A stretch of 64,000 nucleotides of DNA from JAYPHU01 sp038127535. Its GTDB lineage: Bacteria; Pseudomonadota; Alphaproteobacteria; Rhodospirillales; UBA2165. Where the stretch lies: contig JAYPHU010000012.1 of the NCBI GenBank assembly GCA_038127535.1, positions 1 to 64,000 of the forward strand, written 5' to 3'. Shown one piece after another: positions 18,698 to 27,143 of the stretch. A program made the position numbers and the translations under genes. The number at the start of each line of letters is the position of its first letter. Positions within the stretch are counted from its first letter, which is position 1. The notes beneath the pieces were generated by a model. The model worked only from the letters and a program-made list of their open reading frames with translations, had not been told where the DNA came from and searched no databases.

Positions 18698-18883
18698 ATG
18701 AACTATGCAATTCAATACCACGACTTCAGCAACGAATGGCTCATCTTTGACGTGAGCGACAGCTTTGAGCTCGTCGGCATCCACGGCACTGAAGCTGACG
18801 CCCGCCGTCACGCTGCCCAACTGCAGCAAAGTTCCGAGAAAAAATCCCGCTACTCTCGGGAGATGATGCCGCAGGCCGCTTGA
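18698..18883 (+). CDS. Small conserved-looking protein, 61 aa
   Basis: A short polar protein starting with MNYAIQYHDFSNEWLIFDV and a C-terminal basic, Gln/Ser-rich tail. No signal peptide or membrane helix is visible. An excellent ribosome-binding site (CCAGGAGATCTGACAA) precedes ATG 18698 in a compact intergenic region. I do not recognise the family. It is convergent with the response-regulator gene behind the assembly gap. Confidence 0.6.
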   Translation: MNYAIQYHDFSNEWLIFDVSDSFELVGIHGTEADARRHAAQLQQSSEKKSRYSREMMPQAA

Positions 18884-18918
18884 TCCAACTTTTTACCTGA
18901 TTGATTGAGGGGCCGCTA

Positions 18919-19018
18919 NNNNNNNNNNNNNNNNNNNNNNNNNNNNNNNNNNNNNNNNNNNNNNNNNNNNNNNNNNNNNNNNNNNNNNNNNNNNNNNNNN
19001 NNNNNNNNNNNNNNNNNN
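18919..19018. other. Assembly gap of 100 N
   Basis: Exactly 100 undetermined bases, a scaffold-gap placeholder. It removes the C-terminal end of the FixJ-type regulator. Confidence 0.99.
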
Positions 19019-19561
19019 ACGTCCGGTGCGATGGAATTCGACCGTGCTGATTTTGATGGTCAGTTCTTCGGTGATCATCTGATTGGTGTTTCCGGCGATC
19101 ACCAGATCATAGACCTGCCGCTCCCGTTTGGTCAGCGAGCCGAGAAGGCTCTCATATTCCAGCGCCAGCTTGTTGGAATCGAAATCCTTCCGGCACCGGT
19201 CCACCGCCTCATCCACTTTGGCCCGGAGCTCGTCCAGGGAAAACGGCTTCTGCAGAAAGTCCAGCGCGCCGTCCCGTACAGCGTCCACCGCATCCGGGAT
19301 GCCACTTTCACCACTGATAAAGATGATCGGTAATTGGCTGCCTTTTTCAATAAGCTCGGTCTGGACCTCGAGCCCGGTCATATCAGGCATCTGGTTGTCC
19401 AACACCAAACATCCAATCTCGGCAAGGTTGCTATCGCGCAAAAACTCAATCCCACTGGTGTAGGTTTCCACTTGATAGCCGGCTTTCTTCATGGAATGCG
19501 CAAGAATATCGCGGTGATCGTCGTTATCGTCGACGACATAGATGATAGGATCAGGGCCCAT
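19019..19561 (-). CDS. FixJ/NarL-type response regulator (3' end in gap)
   Basis: A two-component output protein. The receiver domain shows VYVVDDNDDHRDIL-like acidic pocket residues (IIYVVDDNDDH), phospho-acceptor Asp55 in GCLVLDNQMPDMTG, ISGESG and FLQKPFSLDELRA. After a linker the LuxR-type HTH begins: LTKRERQVYDLVIAGNTNQMITEEL, ISTVEFHR. The last part of the HTH lies in the 100-N gap, so the stop is not seen. The QMPDMTGLEVQ and PF-Q linker features fit the FixJ/TodT class. No sensor kinase is adjacent. Confidence 0.85.
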
Positions 19562-19781
19562 ACTTATTTATCGAATTACAGTAGGTTTAATATGGAACAG
19601 AATTACGTGTAAAGGTATGGGTAGCAATTTCGCATCAGGTCGCAAATTAACATCTTAGCGATTGGAAAATCACCCGAAATTGGAGAAATTACACACCCTT
19701 TTTTATTTCATTTTGTTTCCCAAGCTGAAATATATCTATATGCAACACAAGTATAGAGTATCCATATCAAGAGAGGCCAAC

Positions 19782-20462
19782 CTACTCGTAAATCTGCAGT
19801 AGCGACTCTAAAACCGCTAGGGAGTCAGCATTTACCGGTCCATCCACATCCATGGGACGAAAACGTCGGTGAAAAGCACGAAATGCGTCAGCTTCATCCG
19901 TCAGGTCATAGCCGAATTTTATCAACCCATACAAGAAATCACATGGGGTCAACGCAACTTCACGGTCAATTGGATCAGGCCATAAACCGATGCCCGCAGC
20001 CGCCATCCGGGCCCAATCAAACTTTTCACCTGGGTCTTCCTTGCGGGTGGGCGCCACGTCGGAATGGCCGACGACGTTTCGGGACGGGATGGGATGCCGG
20101 GCGAGTATTTCCCGGCAGAGGCCGATCAAGGCCGACATTTGAGCGTCGGCAAAATTCTCATAGCCGTATTCATGGCCTTTGTTTTCCAGCTCGATACCGA
20201 TGGAACGGCCGTTGATATCCGTGTGACCGCGCCAGGATGACACACCCGCATGCCAAGCGCGCTGGTCCTCGGCGACCATCCGATAGATCACCCCATCCCG
20301 TCCAATGGCATAGTGGGCACTGACCTTGGCCGCCGGGTCCGCGAGCCGGTCCAAGGCATCATCAAACGACTGCATACCTGTATAGTGGATGACCAGCATA
20401 TCGACCGGCGTGCCGGCCGGCCGCTCGTCATGGTTCGGGGAAAGGCGCTCGATAAACTCCAA
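19782..20462 (-). CDS. ampD: N-acetylmuramoyl-L-alanine amidase, AmpD type
   Basis: A zinc amidase that removes the peptide from 1,6-anhydro-muropeptides during peptidoglycan recycling. Zinc ligands are visible as His in MLVIHYTGM and the His and Asp in VVGHSDVAPTRKEDPGEKFDW; the segment SAHYAIGRDGVIYRMVAEDQRAWHAG carries the substrate loop, and NGRSIGIELENKG the core strand. TTG at 20462 starts the conserved sequence (EFIERLSPNHDERP); a longer frame adds 21 residues that overlap the upstream gene. A C-terminal peptidoglycan-binding-like segment (residues 170-226) is present. No signal peptide is seen, consistent with a cytoplasmic enzyme. It begins 14 bases inside the end of the EamA gene. 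Confidence 0.85.
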   Translation of the reverse strand: MEFIERLSPNHDERPAGTPVDMLVIHYTGMQSFDDALDRLADPAAKVSAHYAIGRDGVIYRMVAEDQRAWHAGVSSWRGHTDINGRSIGIELENKGHEYGYENFADAQMSALIGLCREILARHPIPSRNVVGHSDVAPTRKEDPGEKFDWARMAAAGIGLWPDPIDREVALTPCDFLYGLIKFGYDLTDEADAFRAFHRRFRPMDVDGPVNADSLAVLESLLQIYE

Positions 20463-20475
20463 GGCAAAAACCCTT

Positions 20476-21342
20476 TTAAGACTCCGGCAATCGACGCTGC
20501 CGGCCCCGCAACTGCACGACGGCAACGCCGATCAGGGTGAGCACCGCGCCGGCGATGCGGACCGAGGTCATGGCTTCATCCAGGATAAGCATCGCGGCGA
20601 CAATGGCAAAAACGGGATTGAGCAACGCAAATGGCAGAATAAGAGAGACGTCATATTTACTGATCAGAAAATACCAAAGCCCATAGCCGATGATGGACGC
20701 GCCCAGCGCCGCATACGCCAGCACGCCCCAGTGGAGGAACTGGGCGGTCTCGACGGACGCCCACTGGCTGCTCTCCAATATCCACGACACGACAAATAGC
20801 TGCGGGGTCGACATCAGCGCCATCCAGGCCGCGAGGGACATGGCGTCCACATCCTTAAGCTTTTTGATCTGCACTGCCGCCAATCCCCACGCCATGACGG
20901 ACGCGAAGACCAGCCCCATATGGAACAGGCTGGACCGGCTTTCCGGTGAACCGGCAATCAGCGCTACGCCCAAAAAAGCGACGGCGATCCCAGCGCTGCG
21001 CCGCCAGCCGAATCGTTCACCTAGAAACACCCAGGCGAACATGACGCCGAACGGAATACCCAGCTGAAAGATGATGGCGACCACCGCCGCGTCGGTCCCG
21101 GCAATGCCGGCAAAAAATAAGCCGAAATGCAGTGTGCCCATGGTGACCGAAATCCCAAACACAGGCCACCACGCGTCTTTGGGCAGCTTGACGAACCACA
21201 CCAGGACCAGAGTTACCAAGGCAAACCGCAGTGCCATCATAAAAATAGGCGGGAAGTGTGCGACCCCAATTTTGACCGCGACCATATTCGTGCCAAGAAA
21301 AAAGGTGGCAATCAGCGCGAAAAAGATATGGATGAGCTTCAT
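20476..21342 (-). CDS. EamA-family (DMT) transporter
   Basis: A 288-residue inner-membrane protein with about ten hydrophobic helices in two EamA repeats. The first repeat starts LIHIFFALIATFFLGTN and the second HMGLVFASVMAWGLAAVQ. The typical FLGERFGWRRSAGIAVAFLGVALI and ILDEAMTSVRIAGAVLTLIGV motifs close each half. Members export amino acids, purines or other metabolites; the substrate cannot be told. It is followed by, and overlaps, ampD on the same strand. Confidence 0.85.
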   Translation of the reverse strand: MKLIHIFFALIATFFLGTNMVAVKIGVAHFPPIFMMALRFALVTLVLVWFVKLPKDAWWPVFGISVTMGTLHFGLFFAGIAGTDAAVVAIIFQLGIPFGVMFAWVFLGERFGWRRSAGIAVAFLGVALIAGSPESRSSLFHMGLVFASVMAWGLAAVQIKKLKDVDAMSLAAWMALMSTPQLFVVSWILESSQWASVETAQFLHWGVLAYAALGASIIGYGLWYFLISKYDVSLILPFALLNPVFAIVAAMLILDEAMTSVRIAGAVLTLIGVAVVQLRGRQRRLPES

Positions 21343-21376
21343 CCGCTCATTCCATCACGGCTGCGGCCACCCAAAA

Positions 21377-22117
21377 TCACGTTATCGACCGTTCTTTCTG
21401 GATATGATCATACGCCGCGTTGATATGCGCCATCTTGTCGTTAGCAATATCGACAAATTCCTGGGGCAAGCCTTTAGCGATAAGCGTATCCGGATGATTT
21501 TCCCGGCTTAGTTTCCGGTAGGCTTTCTTGATCTCGGTATCGCTGCTGCCGCGATTGACGCCCAGAACCTCGTACGGATCACCTTCGTCCTCGGTCAGAT
21601 GGGTCGCCTTGATTCGGTCAAACGTGTGCTGATCAAAGCCGAACTCTTGAGAAACGCGATGCAAATACTCGATTTCCTTCGGATGCACGACGCCGTCTGC
21701 CAGCGCGATCTGAAATAACCCGCCCAACAGGCTTTCCAGCACCGCTGGGTCGTGGGCGAACATCCCACCGATTTGCTTTGCGTAGGGTTCGAACCCTTCC
21801 GAATCACGCCGCGCCTCGTCGAACAGACGGCCGACATCGCGCATTTCATTGGCGGGAATATCGAAAATAGTCTTAAAGGCGTTGATCTCGTCCCTGGTCA
21901 CATGCCCATCCGCCTTGGCCATCTTGGCGCTGAGAACAATCACCGCGACCGTGAAAGCGGTCTGCCGCGCCTGGACCGAGGCGGGGCCCCGGGCCGAACG
22001 CTGACGGGAGCGTTGGCGGTCAACAGCATGGCCGAATACCGCACCCAGAATGCCGCCGAGCGGCCCGCCCAGCGCAAATCCGGCGACGCCGCCAATCACT
22101 TTTCCCCAAATACTCAC
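21377..22117 (-). CDS. djlA: DjlA-like co-chaperone (TerB plus J domain)
   Basis: A 246-residue protein with a Gly-rich N-terminal hydrophobic segment (GKVIGGVAGFALGGPLGGILGAVFGHAVD), a TerB-like helical domain (residues 55-165, with AKADGHVTRDEI and IALADGVVHPKEIEYL) and a C-terminal J domain: DPYEVLGVNRGSSDTEIKKAYRKLS with the HPD motif in ENHPDTL. This order is that of DjlA, a membrane-anchored activator of DnaK. It is divergent from the TPR glycosyltransferase gene at 22227. Confidence 0.88.
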   Translation of the reverse strand: MSIWGKVIGGVAGFALGGPLGGILGAVFGHAVDRQRSRQRSARGPASVQARQTAFTVAVIVLSAKMAKADGHVTRDEINAFKTIFDIPANEMRDVGRLFDEARRDSEGFEPYAKQIGGMFAHDPAVLESLLGGLFQIALADGVVHPKEIEYLHRVSQEFGFDQHTFDRIKATHLTEDEGDPYEVLGVNRGSSDTEIKKAYRKLSRENHPDTLIAKGLPQEFVDIANDKMAHINAAYDHIQKERSIT

Positions 22118-22226
22118 GGTGATGTAACCCCGGGACTCTCCTCATCATTCGGCCGGTCTCTTGATCCCGGCACGCGGGCCACCGATAGTAGGACAAAGTA
22201 AAGGGCGAGGTCACGCGGAAACGGGA

Positions 22227-23888
22227 ATGGCGACGGACGACAAAGAAGTCATCATGCGCACCGCGCTGGAATGTCAGCGCGCTGGCCGCCTGGATGAAGC
22301 GGAGACCATTTACCGCAGAGTCCTGGAGATTGAACCGGAGGAGCCGGACGCCCTTCATTTGCTGGGCCTGGTGCAGCATACACGTGGCGATTTCCCGGCA
22401 GCGGCCGAACTGATCGGCAAAGCCATCTCCGTCAACAACAACGTCGCCGACTTTCACGGCAATCTGGCGGCCGTCGCCCTGGCGCAGCAGAACCCCAGCG
22501 CCGCCATCGGCCACGCGGAGACGGCGATCTCGCTGGACGCATCATTTGGCGACGCCCACTACAATCTGGGCAATGCGCTCTTCGCCCTGGGCGAGACCGA
22601 ACAGGCGGTCGAATGTTTCTCCGACGCCATTCGCACTGATGAAAGCAACGACAGCTATTGGGCAAATTTCCTGTTCGCCTTGAACTTTGCGCCCGGCGCG
22701 GCGCGGGATGTAGTGTTCGAAGCCAACCGACGCTGGGGCGAAGCGCTGGAACTCGCCGTCGGCCGCCAGGACCGAAGCTTTGGCAATGACAGAACGCCGG
22801 ACCGGAAACTGCGCCTCGCCTACTATCTGCCGGAATTGGAAAGCCATGTGACCCCCCGGTTTCTGTCGCCCATGCTGCCTCATCACGACCGGAGCCAATT
22901 TCATATGCAGGTCTACGGCTACCGGCTGGACGGCGGACCGGCGCCCCGCAATCTGTTTGACCATGTGGATGGGTGGACCGATGTGGCGCACCTGGCCCCC
23001 GCCGATCTGGCGCGGCTGATGACCCACGACGGGGTGGATGTCCTGATCCATCCGTGCACCTTCAAGGCGCGCTACCGGGCGCTACTCGCCTTTCCGGCCG
23101 CGCCGTTGCAGATCGCCGCGATCAATCTTGTCTCCTCCACCGGCCTGGAGGGCGCGACCCACCTGATCACCGATCACTATCTCGATCCACCTGGCGAGAC
23201 CGAGAGTTTTTACACGGAGGAGCTTGTACGTCTCTCAGGCTTCAATGTGTATCGCCGGCCCGAGGATGCGCCCCTGGTGGAGATGCTGCCCGCTGTCACC
23301 AAAGGCTTTGTCACCTTCGGCTCGCTCAACAATCCGATCAAGCTGACACCGCTGACCATCGCTTTGTGGGCGGAAGTTCTGGGCCGGGTGCCGGAGTCTC
23401 ACCTGTTGCTCAAGCACCGGGCGTTCGACAGCGCGGATATCCGAGATCAGTTTAGCGCCCAGTTCCAGGATCGGGGCATCGCCGCCGATCGCCTTATATA
23501 TGAGGGATTTACCCGGGACGCCGGGGATTATCTTGCCGCCTACAATAAAATCGATATCGGCCTGGACCCCCTGCCCTTCGGCGGCGGCACCACCAGCTAT
23601 GAAGCCCTCTGGATGGGCGTGCCCATTGTCACGACCTGGGGAGATACTCTGATGGGCCGGCTGACGGCGCAGCAGATGAACCGGCTCGGCCACGATGAGT
23701 TCGTGGCGGACTCGATTGAGGACTATGCCGACCGGGCGGTGGCGCTGGCCGGCAACATCCCGGCCCTGGTGGAAGTTCGGGTGAGCCTCCGGCAAAAGGC
23801 GGCGGAAACGATCTTTAACGCAGAGGCCTATATGCGGGAATTCGAGGACGCATTGCGGGATATGTGGGCGGACTATTGCGCCGGGTAG
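22227..23888 (+). CDS. TPR protein with O-GlcNAc-transferase-like domain
   Basis: A 553-residue cytoplasmic protein. Four TPR repeats (about residues 10-145: AGRLDEAETIYRRVLEIEPEEPDALHLLG and GDAHYNLGNALFALGETEQAV are clear) precede a glycosyltransferase-41/SPINDLY-type catalytic domain: KLRLAYYLPELESHVTPRF, GVDVLIHP, FVTFGSLNNPIKLTP, LLLKHRAF, then DIGLDPLPFGGGTTSYEALWMGVPIVT. These are UDP-sugar binding features of the OGT family, though the acceptor is unknown in bacteria. ATG at 22227 follows GGAAACGGGA. A second family member lies at 50130. Confidence 0.85.
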   Translation: MATDDKEVIMRTALECQRAGRLDEAETIYRRVLEIEPEEPDALHLLGLVQHTRGDFPAAAELIGKAISVNNNVADFHGNLAAVALAQQNPSAAIGHAETAISLDASFGDAHYNLGNALFALGETEQAVECFSDAIRTDESNDSYWANFLFALNFAPGAARDVVFEANRRWGEALELAVGRQDRSFGNDRTPDRKLRLAYYLPELESHVTPRFLSPMLPHHDRSQFHMQVYGYRLDGGPAPRNLFDHVDGWTDVAHLAPADLARLMTHDGVDVLIHPCTFKARYRALLAFPAAPLQIAAINLVSSTGLEGATHLITDHYLDPPGETESFYTEELVRLSGFNVYRRPEDAPLVEMLPAVTKGFVTFGSLNNPIKLTPLTIALWAEVLGRVPESHLLLKHRAFDSADIRDQFSAQFQDRGIAADRLIYEGFTRDAGDYLAAYNKIDIGLDPLPFGGGTTSYEALWMGVPIVTTWGDTLMGRLTAQQMNRLGHDEFVADSIEDYADRAVALAGNIPALVEVRVSLRQKAAETIFNAEAYMREFEDALRDMWADYCAG

Positions 23889-23892
23889 CCGG

Positions 23893-24693
23893 CTAGTTTT
23901 CCGCCAAGTTCTCGATCGCAGCGGGCCCGGCCAGGGTCCGTTTGGTCTCCCGGTCCGGACCGATCCGGCCGACCAGGGGCAGTTTCAGCGCCGGGTCCAA
24001 CGGATCAATGCCGAAGGTGAGTCCCAGCAGGTTCAATTCCAACCCTTCTTCCGTAGCGGCCATCACACCCAGCAGTCCCCCGAGAGAGAGCTGATAGCCT
24101 GTGCCGCTCGGTGATTTGGCGAAGGTGCTGTCCGGAATATAGTCCTTGCCAATGGCGGTCGGCGGCAAGTCCACTTTGAGCTCGGGCACTTCGCGAAGAA
24201 TATGGGCAATAAAGGTGTTGGAATTGGGACCGGGCCAGACTGTGTATTTCTGGGCATAGGGATAACTATGCGCCGCGACATCAACCTTCTTGATCAAGGC
24301 GCCGACGCCGGGACCGCGGATATCGGACAGGAGTTCCGGCACCTTGCCGAACCATCTGGAATCCGCGTCCCGCTGGCGGATGACCACAGCAGAGTCTCCC
24401 CAGCGCAGCCGCCAGCCGATCACTTCATAGACGGTGAAATAGTCTGCATCCTGCGGTTTTACCGCCACCCAGCTATGGACGCCGAAATAGCCGCGCCAGC
24501 CCCAGGCGCGCGCCGCGTAGACCTGGATCACCGGTTCCCGTACCTTGGCCGGATCGGGGGCCAGGCCGACGGGTTCAAAGCTGGCCGTCCGCCAGTCGCG
24601 CGCCGAGGCGCGGTTCTTCTGCACCTGGAACGCCGCCATGCCGACAATCACCGCCAGAATTAAAAGGATTAACGTTCGTTTACGTAGTTTCAT
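23893..24693 (-). CDS. DUF3750 domain protein
   Basis: A 266-residue protein with one N-terminal membrane anchor (LILLILAVIVGMAAFQV) and a periplasmic DUF3750 domain. Family marks are VQVYAARAWGWRGYFGVHSWVAV, WRLRWGDSAVVIR, and the segment YPYAQKYTVWPGPNSNTFIAHILREVPEL, in which the conserved Gly-Pro-Asn-Ser-Asn resembles a permuted papain-like active-site region. Function is unknown. It is convergent with the TPR/OGT gene. Confidence 0.8.
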   Translation of the reverse strand: MKLRKRTLILLILAVIVGMAAFQVQKNRASARDWRTASFEPVGLAPDPAKVREPVIQVYAARAWGWRGYFGVHSWVAVKPQDADYFTVYEVIGWRLRWGDSAVVIRQRDADSRWFGKVPELLSDIRGPGVGALIKKVDVAAHSYPYAQKYTVWPGPNSNTFIAHILREVPELKVDLPPTAIGKDYIPDSTFAKSPSGTGYQLSLGGLLGVMAATEEGLELNLLGLTFGIDPLDPALKLPLVGRIGPDRETKRTLAGPAAIENLAEN

Positions 24694-25160
24694 AAGCCGA
24701 CCTTAGTCTGCAAGCACAATCGCCGCAATATGGGGTGAAATCGTTCACGGAAAGGTGAGACTGTGGCGCCGACGCCCGTGGCAACATTCCCAACACAACG
24801 GTGAGTAAAGTGCCTGGCACCAGAGGGGCCTAAACCACCGCTTTTGTGCCAGGCACCAGAGAAAATACATCTCCTGAGAGTGACACAGCATAGCCGACTG
24901 GCCCTAAGCCCGACCCCTCGCCTGCGGATGATGGGGCGGAAACCTGACCTCCATCCCTGCCAAGTTGATCGATTCCCAGCCCGACGCGGATTTACGAACA
25001 AACCAGGTAGGGCGGTAATTTGAGACCTCGCCGAAAGTCTTCCAAACAGCAGCCGAAATACGGCGCATTCAAGGTGCGGCAGGTTGCCAGGATTTTTTTA
25101 AGAAGGAGCGCGTCCAACATGCCGGTCAGTATACGTAAGGACGGAAATCAACGCCATTCG
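24694..25160. other. Intergenic stretch without a gene; holds a palindromic repeat pair
   Basis: No coding frame with protein-like composition is seen. The only structure I find is the inverted pair at 24810-24856. Confidence 0.5.
24807..24862. repeat. REP-like inverted repeat
   Basis: GTGCCTGGCAC (24810-24820) and GTGCCAGGCAC (24846-24856) are perfect reverse complements. Each is followed by CAGAG (CACCAGAG), so the unit is also a near-direct repeat. The 25-base loop has GGGGCC. The GTGCCTGGCACC motif resembles extragenic palindromes spread by REP-associated transposases; no such transposase is in the window. Confidence 0.6.
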
Positions 25161-26096
25161 TCAGGAGGTTTTTGCCGTCAACGACAAATAGGTCTTCCGG
25201 ACATTATATAGATGCCGGCCGTGCATGGGGTCGGACATGGGATCATCCGGGGGTAAAATAAACTTGGCGCTTTCTGTCACCCGCTCCATGGTTTCGTCGA
25301 GCGACCAGCCGGCGTCGACAGCGGTCTGCACCCCGTCGGCCACTTCGCTGAAATATACCAGATAGTCGTCGAGCAGTTTTGCTTCCCGAATGCCCATATG
25401 AGCCGGCACCAGGGTTTTTACGTCCAAGGTGTCGATGAAGGCGGCAATTGCCTGACGGAAGGTGGTCGCATCGCTTTCCAAAGCCAGGCCGAAAATGCCC
25501 CCGGTCATATTGCCGGTCCAAGCGGCGCGGGCCTCCGGCACGTAGACAATGGTGTCGCCGGGGGTATTTGCCGGACCGAAATAATGGCACTCCACCGCAC
25601 GGCCGCCCAGGTCGAGACTGAGATACTTTTCAAAAACAATATCCGGCGCGCGCAAGGTCAGACCATCAAAGACTGACGGATCGTCATTGACCGCGCGCAC
25701 CATGAAGCTCCGCTCTTCATTGAAGTACGGGGTCAATTCCGCCGTGCGGCGCTGCTGCACAATCAACGTGTCGTCCGGGAAGACCGAATTGCCGAAGCTA
25801 TGATCCGCGTGATAATTGAGATTGACCAAATAGCGGATCGATTTATCGGTCACAGCGGCAACGGCAGCCAGGATTTGATCGGCCATCATGCGGCTGATCC
25901 CCGAATCAATCACCAGCACGGCATCTTCACCGACGACGAAGCCGCAATTGTTGACCCCCGGCTTGGAGGAAAGCAGCGCGTAAACACCGTCCGTCAGTTC
26001 TTGTGTTTCCAAAACAACGCCGGCGGGGTTGAGTTTCCAAACCTTGAAATCAGGCGGAAAATCGCTCCATTGCAAAAGTCTTGGCGCTGTTATCAT
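25161..26096 (-). CDS. MBL-fold metallo-hydrolase
   Basis: A 311-residue metallo-beta-lactamase-fold hydrolase. The metal motif is NYHADH (first His of the usual HxHxDH replaced by Asn), with further ligands in HYFGPANTPGD (His), and PAHMG (His); LVIDSGISRMMADQIL follows the first strands. The pattern fits the quinoprotein-relay or SoxH-like MBL group rather than true beta-lactamases. ATG at 26096 begins MITAPRLLQWSDFPPD. It is the last gene of a minus-strand set with alcohol dehydrogenase (11-base gap), a molybdenum dehydrogenase and an amidohydrolase, which suggests a joint catabolic job on one substrate. Confidence 0.8.
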   Translation of the reverse strand: MITAPRLLQWSDFPPDFKVWKLNPAGVVLETQELTDGVYALLSSKPGVNNCGFVVGEDAVLVIDSGISRMMADQILAAVAAVTDKSIRYLVNLNYHADHSFGNSVFPDDTLIVQQRRTAELTPYFNEERSFMVRAVNDDPSVFDGLTLRAPDIVFEKYLSLDLGGRAVECHYFGPANTPGDTIVYVPEARAAWTGNMTGGIFGLALESDATTFRQAIAAFIDTLDVKTLVPAHMGIREAKLLDDYLVYFSEVADGVQTAVDAGWSLDETMERVTESAKFILPPDDPMSDPMHGRHLYNVRKTYLSLTAKTS

Positions 26097-26107
26097 GGTC
26101 GCTTCTC

Positions 26108-27142
26108 CTAATTCAGAACCAAGGCGGCACGGCCGGTGATCGCAGCGGCTTCCAGCCGGGCATGCGCCTCTTCCGCCTGCTCGAGTGCGTATGTTTCGGA
26201 CACCATAGGCCAAACCTCGCCACGGGCCACCAAGTCCAACGCCTCGGCAATTTCCTGTTTGCTGAACGCCCGGCTGCCGATCAGTTCCAATTCCTTTTGC
26301 AGCAACATGGCCCCGGTCACGTGGAACGGGTCGGGCGAATGACCGCCCAGTGTCACCAGTCTTCCGCCTTTGCCCAGCGCCTGAACGCCGACCTCCAGAG
26401 TAGATACCGCCGAGACAAAATCGATGGCGACATCGACCCCGCGTCCATCCGTCATCTCCATCAGCGCATCGGCGACATTGGCCGCCGACGCATCAACCAC
26501 GTCTTCAGCGCCGGCAGTGCGACAGGCATCGAACTTGGCGGCATCAATCTCGACAGCGATCGTTCGGGCGTGCGCCCAACGGGCAAGCATCAACATATGA
26601 ATGCCCAAGCCGCCACCCGCGCCAAACACGGCAACCGTTTCACCAGGGGCGACGCGCGCCCGGCGGATCACCCTGTAGGGCGTGGTGATCGCATCGCAGA
26701 CAACGGCGGCTTCCGCCGGATGCGCCTTTACGTCGAGCGCCTCGGGGACTTTCACGAAACTGTTTTCGTCCAACTTCATGAATTCCGCATAGCCGCCGTC
26801 CACATGACGGCCGACGAAACCGGCCAAGTTGTCACACAGAGATTCCCGCCCGGTCCGGCACCAGCGACAATACCCACAGGTCAGATACATGTGCGGAGTA
26901 ACAATGTCGCCGATCTTGAACTGTTTCACGCCGCCGCCTATCGCCACGACCTCGCCGGCCACTTCGTGGCCAATGACCCGAGGGAACTCTACCGGGGCCT
27001 GGCCCATACGGGTGTGATGGATGGTTAATCCGGATCCGCAGGCCAGCACCTTGACCACGACATCAGTGGGGCTCGGCGCCGGATCAGGCAGATCCTCAAG
27101 GACACAGGGTTTCCCTGTTTCTTTGAGGACCATAGCCTTCAT
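26108..27142 (-). CDS. Zinc-dependent alcohol dehydrogenase (MDR family)
   Basis: A 344-residue medium-chain dehydrogenase. Catalytic-zinc residues appear in VLACGSGLTIHHT (Cys) and GHEVAGEVVAIG (His, Glu); structural-zinc cysteines are in CGYCRWCRTGRESLC. The NAD(P)-binding Rossmann motif AVFGAGGGLGIHML is at about residue 172, with Glu at the end of the next strand (AVEIDAA), favouring NAD. ATG at 27142 follows GGAAGC and lies one base after the stop of the molybdopterin dehydrogenase gene, so translation is coupled. The substrate is probably an alcohol intermediate of the cluster's pathway. Confidence 0.88.
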   Translation of the reverse strand: MKAMVLKETGKPCVLEDLPDPAPSPTDVVVKVLACGSGLTIHHTRMGQAPVEFPRVIGHEVAGEVVAIGGGVKQFKIGDIVTPHMYLTCGYCRWCRTGRESLCDNLAGFVGRHVDGGYAEFMKLDENSFVKVPEALDVKAHPAEAAVVCDAITTPYRVIRRARVAPGETVAVFGAGGGLGIHMLMLARWAHARTIAVEIDAAKFDACRTAGAEDVVDASAANVADALMEMTDGRGVDVAIDFVSAVSTLEVGVQALGKGGRLVTLGGHSPDPFHVTGAMLLQKELELIGSRAFSKQEIAEALDLVARGEVWPMVSETYALEQAEEAHARLEAAAITGRAALVLN

Positions 27143-27143
27143 G

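Noticed and set aside
21786..21802. GGGTTCGAACCC resembling a tRNA T-arm
   Set aside because: It lies inside the djlA-like coding sequence and no acceptor or anticodon arm surrounds it.
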